Source of the DNA: CAZGMJ01 sp964526785
Lineage (GTDB): Bacteria > Planctomycetota > Phycisphaerae > Sedimentisphaerales > Anaerobacaceae
DNA length: 64,000 bases
Reading direction: 5' to 3'
NCBI GenBank assembly: GCA_964526785.1
Contig: CAZGMJ010000002.1
Location: forward strand, 62,001 to 126,000
Below, piece by piece: positions 25,957 to 34,736 of the stretch (its first letter is position 1; every line of letters starts with the position of its first letter). The position numbers and the translations under genes were made by a program. The notes under the pieces were generated by a model. That model ran no database searches. It worked only from the letters and a program-made list of their open reading frames with translations, and was not told where the DNA came from.

Positions 25957-26652
25957 TTACAGGCTTTCGCCTTCGTTCGGTTCTCTGCCGGTGGCATTCG
26001 GGCCGGACTCCATACGGCGCATCCGTGGTCTGTTCGGATCGTGTTCCATATTGGGATCTGCCCATCGTGGCCGTCGCATGCCGGGCCCGAAAGGCCCGCG
26101 TTCATTGTCATCCATCCGGCGCCGAAATCCGGGTCCCCCGCCCGACATACTATCCGCGCCTCCACCAGGGCCGCCGCGAAAGCGAGGTCGCTCACGTCCA
26201 TCCTGGCCGCCGCGCCAGCCTCCGCCACCGGGCCGTCCCATGGATTCTCTCTGAAAGCGTTCCATCTGTCTCTGCCAGCGGTGCCTCTGCTCTTCCGTCA
26301 GAATCGCGGAGATGTCCTCCTTCATCTGTTTGAGTTCCTGCATAATCGCCGGTCTGGTCTCGAGTGCGATCTTGCGCATGTTCTCCATGTACGTGTGCAG
26401 CACCGCCTGGATCTCTTCGTCCTGCTCCCGCGTCAGATTCAAATGCCGCTTGAATTGATGAATACTCGGAATGCCCCACTGCGGCGGTATCATGGGAGGT
26501 TCGGGTGGTTCCGGCTTAAAGATTAACAGTGCAAGCGAGCCGCCGATGACCAGCCCCGCAATCAGAATCGTCAGCCCGAAGAACGCCATGCGCCAGCGGT
26601 GCATCTGACGTAGCAGGGCCGTCGGATTGTCGTTCAACTGCAGTTGACTCAT
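25957..26652 (-). CDS. Membrane-tethered LTxxQ (Spy/CpxP/ZraP-like) periplasmic sensor
   Basis: 231 residues from the ATG at 26652, which overlaps the stop of the preceding small gene by 4 bases. A short cytoplasmic N-terminus is followed by one membrane helix (about 21-47, MAFFGLTILIAGLVIGGSLA). The periplasmic part has two family LTxxQ-type motifs: LNLTREQDEEIQAVLHTYM and AILTEEQRHRWQRQ, linked by a long helix. About 80 residues of Gly/Arg/Pro-rich, low-complexity tail follow. Such helical proteins sense metal or envelope damage in the Spy/CpxP/ZraP group. Its place in an ECF sigma operon suggests it gates that sigma factor, much as CnrX-type proteins do. Confidence 0.8.
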   Translation of the reverse strand: MSQLQLNDNPTALLRQMHRWRMAFFGLTILIAGLVIGGSLALLIFKPEPPEPPMIPPQWGIPSIHQFKRHLNLTREQDEEIQAVLHTYMENMRKIALETRPAIMQELKQMKEDISAILTEEQRHRWQRQMERFQRESMGRPGGGGWRGGQDGRERPRFRGGPGGGADSMSGGGPGFRRRMDDNERGPFGPGMRRPRWADPNMEHDPNRPRMRRMESGPNATGREPNEGESL

Positions 26653-26918
26653 TGCATTGCCCAGGAAATCTCTGTGAAAATCTGTGCCAGTGGATCGTTC
26701 CAACTGCCGTACGTGACCACCGCGAGAATTGCTGCCGGTACTGCCACCGCAGACGAGGCTGCCGCCAGCCACATCCAGAATCGTTCGCTGATCGTTGTTA
26801 CCGGTTGATGGTCCCCGGCCAGAATCGCTATCACGTTGCCCGCAACATCCACCGACGGTGCGGATTCCTCCCGCGCCAGATGAAGCAGTCGTTCGAATTG
26901 TCGGTCTCGATCAGCCAT
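26649..26918 (-). CDS. Small single-TM protein, candidate non-zinc anti-sigma factor
   Basis: 89 residues from the ATG at 26918, overlapping the end of the sigma gene by 8 bases, and overlapping the next gene by 4. The N-terminal about 45 residues are hydrophilic and presumably cytoplasmic (MADRDRQFERLLHLAREES). One membrane helix follows (about 47-70, WMWLAAASSAVAVPAAILAV) and a short tail outside. It has no Cys or HxxxCxxC zinc motif. Position between the sigma factor and the LTxxQ sensor, plus coupled translation, makes it the best anti-sigma candidate, comparable in place to CnrY. No homology was recognised directly, so this is inference. Confidence 0.65.
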   Translation of the reverse strand: MADRDRQFERLLHLAREESAPSVDVAGNVIAILAGDHQPVTTISERFWMWLAAASSAVAVPAAILAVVTYGSWNDPLAQIFTEISWAMQ

Positions 26919-27618
26919 TCTCGTCTCTCCAATTTGCGTCAAAGATCCTCTGGAGTTTTTTTCGTGCACGCAAAGTCTGGACCTTGACCATTGCCTTGGT
27001 CCAGCCCGTCCGCCGGGCGGTTTCGGCTACATCGCATTCGTCGAGAAAACGAAGCGTCAGCACCAGCCGATCGCGAGGCGGCAACTGGGCCATCATCTTG
27101 TGCACGAGTTCACCGGCCCCAATCGCGTCAATTGGTTCCTGTGTGGATCTCGCCACACGATCCCATTCTTCGATGCTGAACGGCTCGGCCTCACGCTGAC
27201 GCTGACTCTGTTTCCAGTACCGATATCCCACCCGGGTGGCAATCCGTGCCAGCCAGTGCTCGAAAGGGGCCTTGCCTGCGTACGTTCCGAGACTCATGTA
27301 CGCCTCGACAAAGACATCCTGCACCAATTCCTCGTGCACGCGTCTGTCTCGGCTGAAGCGCCACATGATGTGCCCGACATGTTCCTGGTGCCGCTCCACA
27401 AGCCGGCGATACGCATCAGAATCGCCGCGTCGGCTCTGTCGGACATCTTCACAATCAAGGTCGGCCCGCCTTGCTTTGGGCCTGGCGGCACGGCCGGATT
27501 TGACAAGTAGCGTGTCCGCTGCAGCGTTCCTTGCTTGACGGATAAGCCGCTGCAAAGGCGACTGCCCAAATCCTGCACCGAAATCCCGTATTAACATGTC
27601 AAAAGCATAAACCGACAT
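26911..27618 (-). CDS. ECF-type RNA polymerase sigma factor of the LTxxQ operon
   Basis: 235 residues. Region 2 lies at about 60-125 (YRRLVERHQEHVGHIMWRFS, VQDVFVEAYMSL, PFEHWLARIATRVGYRYWKQ) and region 4 at about 170-230 (LPPRDRLVLTLRFLDECDVA, then the helix-turn-helix RRTGWTKAMVKVQTLRARKK). The roughly 58-residue N-terminal extension is Arg/Ala-rich and longer than in most ECF sigmas; ATG at 27597 or a later start is possible because no ribosome site marks 27618. The gene is followed by overlapping genes for a small membrane protein and the LTxxQ sensor. Confidence 0.9.
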   Translation of the reverse strand: MSVYAFDMLIRDFGAGFGQSPLQRLIRQARNAAADTLLVKSGRAARPKARRADLDCEDVRQSRRGDSDAYRRLVERHQEHVGHIMWRFSRDRRVHEELVQDVFVEAYMSLGTYAGKAPFEHWLARIATRVGYRYWKQSQRQREAEPFSIEEWDRVARSTQEPIDAIGAGELVHKMMAQLPPRDRLVLTLRFLDECDVAETARRTGWTKAMVKVQTLRARKKLQRIFDANWRDENG

Positions 27619-27685
27619 GATACATCGATCAAGTCAATTTGCATCCTATCCCTGCCCCTGTCACCACAGATACAAAAGAGAGGGG

Positions 27686-27715
27686 AGCCCCGCTGGTATC
27701 ATCCGCAGCGGGGCT
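27686..27715 (-). terminator. Hairpin terminator after the Gly-rich Spy-like gene
   Basis: A perfect 10-base stem (AGCCCCGCTG with CAGCGGGGCT) and a 10-base loop lie 26 bases past the stop of the Spy-like gene. On the minus strand the stem is followed by a pyrimidine stretch ending in TTTT, weaker than a classic T-run. It separates the abundant Gly-rich gene from the sigma gene and may allow partial read-through. Confidence 0.65.
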
Positions 27716-27740
27716 GTTACCCTGTGGGATAGGCTCAACT

Positions 27741-28748
27741 CTACAACTCTTCGACTTGCGCATCCGGTTTTACCGGTTCCTCTTCGGGAACTGGCTCCCA
27801 GCCGAAATCGGGGCCATCGAATGGTGCGGTTTCGGAGCCGGAACCCTGCCACGCACCGAAGCCTCCACCAAAACCACCGCGCCGACCGCCGCTGGGCTTG
27901 CCAAATCCGCCTCTGCCGCCGCGTCCTCGCTGTCCCGGACCATACGGCTGATTCGGGTTCCAACCCGGACCCTGCTGCATGCCTCTGCCGCCTCGACCTT
28001 TCGGCGCTGGTCCGTACTGCTGGCCTGGACCCCAACCCGGACCCTGTCGCATGCCGCGTCCGCCATATGGTTGTATGCCGGGGCCGCCGCGGAAGTTGCC
28101 TCTGCCGCCTTGCCCGAAGCCTCTTGGTGCGTCGGGACCAATGGGACCGCGACCGTAACCGCCCCAGCCGCCGCGAGCTCTGCCACCGCGCCTCATGCCG
28201 AATCCTCGGCGGGCCTTCATATCGCCCAGCTTCTCACGAATATCTCCGACCTTGTTCTTCATTTCGGCCAGTTTGTCGCGCTGTTCTTCGGTCAGTTCCT
28301 TTTTGATCGCTGACTCGATTTCTATGCGTTGCTTTGCCTGATGGGCTATAACTTCGGCCAGTTCCTCCGCTGCTTCGTCAATAGCATCAGTTTCGGCCTC
28401 GCCTTCGGAGACCTCGGCAACCACGTCGTGCAATGCCTTCATTGCGTCGTTGACCGCCTCGCGGCTCTCCTCGTGCTGGTCTTTCGCTTCTTCGAGGATA
28501 TCGCGAATCGCTTCTTTCTGATCTTCTGTCAGATCCAGTCGTCGCATTGCTCCCAGCATCAGAAGGCCGGGGCCGCGTCCCTGCCCGGGACCTCGCCCGA
28601 AACCGGGGCCGCCGGGTGCTCCCAAGCCCATCCCTGGCCCTCTTTCACGACCACGCGGTGGGCCGAGCGGAGCGGCAAATAGATCTGCCGTAACAAGGGC
28701 TGCAATCAACAACCCAACTATCATCAGCTTGTGTGTCGTCCTGTTCAT
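27741..28748 (-). CDS. Exported Gly/Arg/Pro-rich protein with Spy/CpxP-like LTxxQ core
   Basis: 335 residues from the ATG at 28748 (AAAGGAG eight bases upstream). A signal peptide ends at LFAAPLG. A Gly/Pro-rich stretch precedes a helical core with two family motifs: LDLTEDQKEAIRDILEEA and ELTEEQRDKLAEMKN. The core is Glu/Ala-rich and probably dimeric, as in Spy. The C-terminal about 150 residues are Gly/Arg-rich with imperfect repeats of GPGWGPGQQYGP type and an acidic end (VPEEEPVKPDAQVEEL). It lies upstream of the ECF sigma gene on the same strand. It may be a periplasmic chaperone or metal sensor and the regulon target of that sigma factor. Confidence 0.78.
   Translation of the reverse strand: MNRTTHKLMIVGLLIAALVTADLFAAPLGPPRGRERGPGMGLGAPGGPGFGRGPGQGRGPGLLMLGAMRRLDLTEDQKEAIRDILEEAKDQHEESREAVNDAMKALHDVVAEVSEGEAETDAIDEAAEELAEVIAHQAKQRIEIESAIKKELTEEQRDKLAEMKNKVGDIREKLGDMKARRGFGMRRGGRARGGWGGYGRGPIGPDAPRGFGQGGRGNFRGGPGIQPYGGRGMRQGPGWGPGQQYGPAPKGRGGRGMQQGPGWNPNQPYGPGQRGRGGRGGFGKPSGGRRGGFGGGFGAWQGSGSETAPFDGPDFGWEPVPEEEPVKPDAQVEEL
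27955..28056 (-). repeat. Imperfect repeat coding for GRGMxQGPGWxPxQxYGP
   Basis: Two copies of a roughly 70-base unit, sharing the 14-base core CAACCCGGACCCTG on the plus strand (about 27960 and 28033). They encode MQQGPGWNPNQPYGP and MRQGPGWGPGQQYGP in the Gly-rich tail. This is an in-frame coding repeat, probably prone to length change. Confidence 0.65.
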
Positions 28749-28983
28749 CGTTTGGCTCCTTTCGATACTATGCATTGCCGTTTGTCAGCCTGCCTTAAGG
28801 CCCGTTCAACAGGATAGTGTGTTGTAAGGACTACTCGGTTACAGGAAAATACCAGGAATTTTATGTGCCGGATTTGCCCGAATTGCTTACCCGCGAATCC
28901 AAGATGGCATCCCGCACCCTGCTTCAAATCGTTTGACCGGGCTGCTGACAGTCATTACACTCGCCGTTTCGAAGGAGTTGTAC

Positions 28984-30693
28984 ATGAAAAAGTTGATTAG
29001 CACGGCGATATTGTTCGCAGGATGTGCGATTTGGTCGGTACTTGGCGCTGATTCCTCGGTCATGGCGGGCATTCTGCGAGGTACGGTCCATGTCGAAGCG
29101 ACCGGCCAATCGCTTGGTCGCGCTACCGTGCGGACCTATCCCCATGGGCGCAGCGTGGCTCTCCAGACCATGACCGAAAATGATGGCGCCTTTGTTCTTT
29201 CAGAAGTTCCGGCGGGGCTTGCGGCTGTTTGTGTGGCCGCCGAGGAATGCTACCGCCCGATCTATTGTGCGGCCGTCGCAATCCCCCCCAAGGGATCTGC
29301 CGAACTACATCTGCATGCCCGCAGAACGATCGCTGTGGAAGGCGACTCATGGCTCCGTGCACAGCAGTCCTTCAGTCAGTCGTACCGCGCCACTGGTCTG
29401 GCCCTGACGGCCCTGCAGATCAAGGCCTTCGGCCCGGCCCGCAGAGTCTGCGTACAGGTTCTCGACGGCAGCGGCCCCGCCGCCGAGCCCATCGGACCAG
29501 CACGACGCTCCGAACCTGTCGGCGGTGAAGGAAGCACTGCGATAGCTTTCTCGGGGGCTGAAGTCTCCACAATCCCCGGCCATACCTATACCATACGAAT
29601 GACCGCCGTCGATACGGCGGGATGGATTCCGGGTGTCGCAGGACGCGGTAACGTCTATCCACTTGGTAAGGCCTGGTTCGACGACTCGCCGCGCGACCAT
29701 ACCGACCTTGGCATCGCTATATGTGAAGACAATGACGGTTCCCGCACTGACTATGCCCTCTTGACGCCGAAACGGATGCATCGAGCGATCTCCTGCGGCC
29801 AGACATTCGTCGCTCTTAGCGATAGCATTTGTTATGCGCGCGCTCGTCTGGCCGGAGTGGCCGATGTGGACAACTACGTGCGCTTCAGTATTCATCGCAA
29901 CGGTCCCGGCGGTCCACAGATAGGGCCAAGCAAAGCTGTAGCGGCTTGCCGGAACGCCATGGTTGCGTGGGGGCCTCAGGAAATTCCTGTCGAACCGGGT
30001 GACAAGTACTACTTGCACGTCGAGAGTCTTTCCGCTCGGCCTTTTCTGGCGGCCTGTCATGACGACAGCTATTCGGCGGGCTGTGCAGTATTCGGCGGCG
30101 AATCCCGAGCGGAGAAGGACCTTGTCGCCGTCATTGCCGGCCGTACCAGTAGGGCGGATTTCGCACGCCTCATAAACGAAGGGGCAGAGTCGGACTCGGA
30201 CTCAGTTGAACTGAGTAGCCCTTCATTCGAAGACGGCCTTGGAGTCTGGCGGCAGGATACATCGCATGGTTCTGTGGTTGGATGTGACGCGGGTGTCATT
30301 CCCTGCTGGGGCTCAAAAATGTTCGGGTGGACAAACCGCACGAAAGGACAGGACAGTCGCACGGTCGTCTATCAGCAGGTCAAAGTCGAGAGCGGAAAAC
30401 AATACCGCTTTTCCGGATGGATATTCACGCACCAAAAAGGCGGTCGCAGCAGCGACGTCAAGGTGCGATTGTTTGCTCTTCCCGCTGGCGGCACAGATGT
30501 GCGAAATGACAAGCGCTTAGAATCCTCGCAATGGTATGCCACCGACGGCCGCTGGTGCCGCGGCAGCGTCACATTCGTTGCCCGTGCGGATAGGATAACC
30601 GTGGGTTTTGACCTCGAACAACGCTTCAGCCTGGCAAGCAACAGCCTGTATGTCGATGCAGCCCATCTCATGGCAATCGAGGAGAATCCATGA
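28984..30693 (+). CDS. Exported multidomain beta-sandwich protein, paralogue 1
   Basis: 569 residues from the ATG at 28984 with GAAGGAGTT upstream. A signal peptide (MKKLISTAILFAGCAIWSVL) is followed by a carboxypeptidase-regulatory-like (CarboxypepD_reg/Ig-like) domain with GRATVRTYPHGRS and GAFVLSEVPAGLAAV. Two jelly-roll-like domains come next, the second with VRFSIHRNGPGGPQIGPSK, and a C-terminal CBM4/9-like sandwich (SSPSFEDGLGVWRQDTSHGS, YQQVKVESGKQYRFSGWIF). It overlaps paralogue 2 by 4 bases. There is no recognisable catalytic domain, so it is likely a surface or carbohydrate-binding protein of unknown role. Confidence 0.72.
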   Translation: MKKLISTAILFAGCAIWSVLGADSSVMAGILRGTVHVEATGQSLGRATVRTYPHGRSVALQTMTENDGAFVLSEVPAGLAAVCVAAEECYRPIYCAAVAIPPKGSAELHLHARRTIAVEGDSWLRAQQSFSQSYRATGLALTALQIKAFGPARRVCVQVLDGSGPAAEPIGPARRSEPVGGEGSTAIAFSGAEVSTIPGHTYTIRMTAVDTAGWIPGVAGRGNVYPLGKAWFDDSPRDHTDLGIAICEDNDGSRTDYALLTPKRMHRAISCGQTFVALSDSICYARARLAGVADVDNYVRFSIHRNGPGGPQIGPSKAVAACRNAMVAWGPQEIPVEPGDKYYLHVESLSARPFLAACHDDSYSAGCAVFGGESRAEKDLVAVIAGRTSRADFARLINEGAESDSDSVELSSPSFEDGLGVWRQDTSHGSVVGCDAGVIPCWGSKMFGWTNRTKGQDSRTVVYQQVKVESGKQYRFSGWIFTHQKGGRSSDVKVRLFALPAGGTDVRNDKRLESSQWYATDGRWCRGSVTFVARADRITVGFDLEQRFSLASNSLYVDAAHLMAIEENP

Positions 30694-32759
30694 TACGACC
30701 GTCCCTCTCAATTCTGTGGTTCTCGTTGCTTCTGTTTGTTTGGGCTGAAGCGGCGCCCGCCGGGGCGGGCAAGATAAGAGGAACCGCCGGCGGAATGGAG
30801 CGTGGCGTTTCCGTCTTTGCCGCAGACGGCTCACTTGTCGGCTGGACCGTCACTGGTCCGAGCGGCCTGTATGAATTCGGCGGTGTAGCCCCGGGACGCT
30901 ATTGCATGCTGTTGGCCGGGAAGATCGTGCCGAACGTACACGTCCGTCCGGATATGACGACCGTCGTCGATTATGCCGGCCAGCCCAAGCTGGACCTTGA
31001 AAAGGAATTATGGGCTCCCGCTCGTATTCGGTTTGCCCAGAGCTTCGTCGCCAAAGGAACGGGGGTCACGGGCTTCTCTCTGTGGCGTGCGTCGGGCAGC
31101 GACAAGTTGCAGGTATCTCTGTACGACGGATCGCCGGATGGCCGTCGAATAGCAGGCCCGGTCCTTACTGAAAAGCCGATGGTGTGGATCTGCGGTTCGT
31201 CGCTGCCGGTTGAGCGGTTTCGCACGGTTCCGGGCAATCGCTACACACTCGAACTGGCTTCAGCCGATGCTAAGCCGTGGAACCACAGCATGCCGCGCGA
31301 GCCCGACGTCTACCCGGATGGTATGGCATATTTCGATGGTGTGCCCCATTCGGAAAGCGATCTTGGCATTGAAATACACCAGCAGCGTCCCGGTCTAACC
31401 AGTATCGCTTCGGCCCGCGAGGACCTGCATTTCATAGCCGAAGGACCGGGCTCCGGTCTGTGTCGCATCGCCGGTCAAACATTTGTCGCCAATGCTTCGA
31501 ACGTAGTCCAGGCCTATGCCAATTGCGGCGGTTGGGGTGCCGGCGTCGCAGAATTCGTCTTTTCAGTCCACCGGGAAGGTCCCGGCGGTCCGCAGGTCGG
31601 GCCCGCCTGCCACGTCAAAATGGTATGCAACTGGGGGGCGGATGTCGTATGGTTCTCGGATGCCGTTGCCCTTGAGCGAGGCGAACGTTACTATCTTCAA
31701 TACCGCCGCGTCGATAACGAGCCGTTCTTTTCCTATCTTTCGGCCGACGAATACAAGGACGGACGGGCCTATCGCGATGGTAAACTGCTCGCCAGGCAGT
31801 TCGACCAACTCTGCTATATACGCGGCGAGCAGGAATTGCACAGCGTTACGTATCCATACGATGTCCGTGTCAGTGATGTCACGGCAGATGCGGCGACGAT
31901 TACGTGGCGCACCGGCACTACTGCCGACGGACTCGTTCGATTTGGCACTGATCGCTATCTTAAGCAAACGGCCGTGTCGTTAGGGAATACGGCGACTTAC
32001 CATCGGATTACACTGGCCGATTTGTCGCCCGGGACTGTCTATCTCTATCGCGTCGCATCCGATACCGCTCGCAAGTCCTCTCGCCGCATGTTCTCCCGCG
32101 TATATAGCTTTCTGACGATGCCTCAGGGGCCGGACCAGCCCCGCTTCGATCAGCCGCTGCCTGCCAAATCCCCTCCGCCATGCGAGGATTGTATCGAGAT
32201 ACCCAACGCGGGCTTCGAGCAGGGCCTTGAAGGTTGGTACGTTCGGGCCAGATCCGGCCGACCCAAAGAACCGGAAACGTATGTTGCCGATGCCGATCCA
32301 CTTGGCAGCGCTGCGCTTGGCATGGATGGCTACAACGCTCATACGGGGCATTGCTGCTATGGCTGGTCTTATTTTGGCTCCGAAGACACCGACTGGACCG
32401 AACCCAGGGAAGTCTGGAATCGCGAGTTGATAAGCCGCAGTATCCGCGTCGATCCTGGCCGTCAGTATCTGCTCAAGGCCTGGATTTGCACGGGCGATCT
32501 GGGCAGTGGCTGGGGAAGAGATTCACGCATACGGCTCGTCGTCGATGAGCATGGCGGTGACACCACGACCGATTTTCAGACAGTCGCACGGGCCAATGTC
32601 ACTCAGTGGTTCGCGACGCAGCACCGCTGGCTTCCGGTAACACTTGAGTTCACCGCCCGCGCCGATGAGGTGAAAATTGGCGCCGAGTTCCTCCAATGGT
32701 GGGCCCTGCGGGCAACACACCTCTATATCGATGAGTTTTCAGTTGTGCCGAGGAAATGA
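30690..32759 (+). CDS. Exported multidomain beta-sandwich protein, paralogue 2 with fibronectin-III-like insert
   Basis: 689 residues; ATG overlaps the stop of paralogue 1 (ATGA). A signal peptide ends near AEAAPAGAG. The order is a short regulatory-like domain (GPSGLYEFGGVAPGRYCML), two jelly-roll-like domains (RFAQSFVAKGTGVTGFSLW; FVFSVHREGPGGPQVGPACH), an Fn3/purple-acid-phosphatase-N-like domain (ATITWRTGTTADGLVRFGTD), and a CBM4/9-like C-terminus (IEIPNAGFEQGLEGWYVRAR). The shared HREGPGGPQVGP-type motif and layout show it arose by duplication from the same ancestor as its neighbour. Coupled translation suggests the two products act together. Function is unknown. Confidence 0.72.
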   Translation: MIRPSLSILWFSLLLFVWAEAAPAGAGKIRGTAGGMERGVSVFAADGSLVGWTVTGPSGLYEFGGVAPGRYCMLLAGKIVPNVHVRPDMTTVVDYAGQPKLDLEKELWAPARIRFAQSFVAKGTGVTGFSLWRASGSDKLQVSLYDGSPDGRRIAGPVLTEKPMVWICGSSLPVERFRTVPGNRYTLELASADAKPWNHSMPREPDVYPDGMAYFDGVPHSESDLGIEIHQQRPGLTSIASAREDLHFIAEGPGSGLCRIAGQTFVANASNVVQAYANCGGWGAGVAEFVFSVHREGPGGPQVGPACHVKMVCNWGADVVWFSDAVALERGERYYLQYRRVDNEPFFSYLSADEYKDGRAYRDGKLLARQFDQLCYIRGEQELHSVTYPYDVRVSDVTADAATITWRTGTTADGLVRFGTDRYLKQTAVSLGNTATYHRITLADLSPGTVYLYRVASDTARKSSRRMFSRVYSFLTMPQGPDQPRFDQPLPAKSPPPCEDCIEIPNAGFEQGLEGWYVRARSGRPKEPETYVADADPLGSAALGMDGYNAHTGHCCYGWSYFGSEDTDWTEPREVWNRELISRSIRVDPGRQYLLKAWICTGDLGSGWGRDSRIRLVVDEHGGDTTTDFQTVARANVTQWFATQHRWLPVTLEFTARADEVKIGAEFLQWWALRATHLYIDEFSVVPRK

Positions 32760-32929
32760 CGGCCGACCACTGATGCTGCATGGAATGATTCGGCATTGTG
32801 ACGACCATCCAGATGGTGTGCCACTCAATCAGATTCGTTGCTTGCACACAGCATTTCATGCAAGTCTCAGTGGAAGCCCGAATGTTTCTGCTGCCGTGTG
32901 CCAAGCTTCGCCTGTTGCGCTTTGCGCGT

Positions 32930-33682
32930 TCAATACTCTATCCACATCAGACACAGACCGCTGGCCGGGGCGATGGGGCCGGCGGCGGTTCGGTCACGGG
33001 CTTCGACAATCTCTTCGATCTGTTCGGGCCGCCAACGCCCGGTGCCCACTTCCACGAGTGTGCCGACTATGTTCCTGACCATATTATAGAGAAAGCCGTC
33101 GCCCTCGGCGTCTATGTGGACCCAGTCCTTCCTGTCGCCTTCGCCGGCCCAGACCTCACAGCGAAAGATGGTGCGGACCGTACTGTCTCTGGAATCGGCG
33201 GCTGCGGCGAAGGATTTGAAGTCTTTCTTTCCAACGAGCCGCGCAGCGGCATCGTTCATCCTGCGGATATCGAGACACCCCGGCCTGTGCCAGCAATGCC
33301 TGATATTCAATACCGGCCGAACCGGGCCCGTATGAATGCTGTAGCGATAGAGTTTGCGGGTGACCTCCCCAATGACGTCGAAGCCCATACGGACATCTTC
33401 CGCTTTGACAACCGCCATGTGATCGGGTAAACGGCCTGTGATGACTCTGGCAAGATTCTCAGTGGGAATCGGCGAGTCAATCTGGATCAGCCCGACTTGC
33501 CCCAAAGCATGTACGCCCGCATCCGTTCTGCTGGCGCCGCAAATCCGTGAATTAGGCGCAAAAAGCTGGCGCAGGGCGTCGGTGAGAACGCCCTGAACCG
33601 TCTTGAAACCGGGCTGGATTTGCCAACCGTGGTAGTCCGAACCGTCGTAGGCGATGGTCAGCTTTACATTGCGAAGCGCCAT
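32930..33682 (-). CDS. truA: tRNA pseudouridine(38-40) synthase
   Basis: 250 residues, normal length for the family. It converts uridines 38-40 in the tRNA anticodon arm to pseudouridine. The catalytic Asp is D54 in GASRTDAGVHAL; other motifs are YDGSDYHGWQIQPGFKTVQG, KLYRYSIHTGPVRPVL, DFKSFAAAADSRDSTVRTIF and FLYNMVRNIVGTLVEVGTGR. It starts 7 bases after asd and is probably co-transcribed with it. No ribosome binding site is evident before the ATG. Confidence 0.96.
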   Translation of the reverse strand: MALRNVKLTIAYDGSDYHGWQIQPGFKTVQGVLTDALRQLFAPNSRICGASRTDAGVHALGQVGLIQIDSPIPTENLARVITGRLPDHMAVVKAEDVRMGFDVIGEVTRKLYRYSIHTGPVRPVLNIRHCWHRPGCLDIRRMNDAAARLVGKKDFKSFAAAADSRDSTVRTIFRCEVWAGEGDRKDWVHIDAEGDGFLYNMVRNIVGTLVEVGTGRWRPEQIEEIVEARDRTAAGPIAPASGLCLMWIEY

Positions 33683-33689
33683 GCACGTA

Positions 33690-34691
33690 CTATAGCAGTT
33701 TCTCCGCTATCTGCACAGCGTTCAGCGCGGCTCCCTTGCGGAGCTGGTCGCCCGCAACCCACATGTTAATGCCCCGACTCTCAGGCAGCGATTCGTCCTG
33801 GCGAATCCGGCCGACGAAAATGTCGTCCTTGCCTGATGCGTCGATGGGCATGGGGAAGCGGTTGTTCTCCCGGTCGTCCATGATGCTGACACCGGGTGCG
33901 GTTTTGAGCAGGTCGCGCACCTCGTCCGGCGTGATCGACTCTGTGAATTCGAGATTGATGCTTTCGCAATGGGCCCGCATGACCGGAATTCGAACGCACG
34001 TGCAGGTGATGCCGATGTTGGGCGCATCGAATATCTTGCGGGTCTCCTTGACCATCTTCATTTCTTCTTCATTGTACCCGTTGGGCCCGAGCGCCGAATT
34101 ATGATTCAAGCAGTTGAACGCTATCTGGTAGGGGAAGGCCTCGCACTTGGGCTCTTTGCCGTCAAGGATATCGCGGCTTTGTTGTTCAAGCTCGAGCATA
34201 GCCGACATGCCCGCTCCGCTTGCGGCCTGGTACGTGCTGACGATCATTCTCTTAACCGGGTTGGCTTTGTGCAGCGGCCAGACCGGCACGATGCCGATGA
34301 TGGTCGAGCAGTTCGGGTTTGCGATGATGCCCTTGTGTTGCTTGATCGCATCGGCGTTAATCTCCGGTATCACCAGCGGGACTTCCGGGTCCATGCGAAA
34401 AGCCGAAGAGTTATCCACCACGACCGCACCGGCCTGAACCGCCGCGGGTGCGAACTCCTTGCTCCGGCCGCCACCGGCACTGAATAGGGCGATATCGATG
34501 CCTTCGAAGCTGTCTTTGGTCAGTTCTTCGACCGTGTACGTTTTGCCTTTGAATTCGATTGGCTTGCCCGCCGAACGGCTGCTCGCGAGCATCTTGAGCG
34601 AGTCGAACGGGAAATCCCGCTGCTCGAGAATCTGCAAAAACTCCTGCCCTACGGCTCCTGTTACCCCCGCAATTGCCAGACTACACGCCAT
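33690..34691 (-). CDS. asd: Aspartate-semialdehyde dehydrogenase
   Basis: 333 residues from the ATG at 34691, which follows CAGGAGTG; the frame stays open further upstream, but the coding part starts here. It reduces aspartyl phosphate to the semialdehyde for lysine, diaminopimelate, threonine and methionine synthesis. The NADP loop is GVTGAVGQ (residues 9-16), the active Cys is C128 in NPNCST, and other motifs are VVVDNSSAFRM, STYQAASGAG, FNCLNHNSALGPNGYNEEE and VRIPVMRAHCESINLEF. Length fits the family. Followed by truA; its leader holds a hairpin. Confidence 0.96.
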   Translation of the reverse strand: MACSLAIAGVTGAVGQEFLQILEQRDFPFDSLKMLASSRSAGKPIEFKGKTYTVEELTKDSFEGIDIALFSAGGGRSKEFAPAAVQAGAVVVDNSSAFRMDPEVPLVIPEINADAIKQHKGIIANPNCSTIIGIVPVWPLHKANPVKRMIVSTYQAASGAGMSAMLELEQQSRDILDGKEPKCEAFPYQIAFNCLNHNSALGPNGYNEEEMKMVKETRKIFDAPNIGITCTCVRIPVMRAHCESINLEFTESITPDEVRDLLKTAPGVSIMDDRENNRFPMPIDASGKDDIFVGRIRQDESLPESRGINMWVAGDQLRKGAALNAVQIAEKLL

Positions 34692-34736
34692 ATTTGCACT
34701 CCTGAAAAAAGAATATCGGGCTTCAGATACACACAA

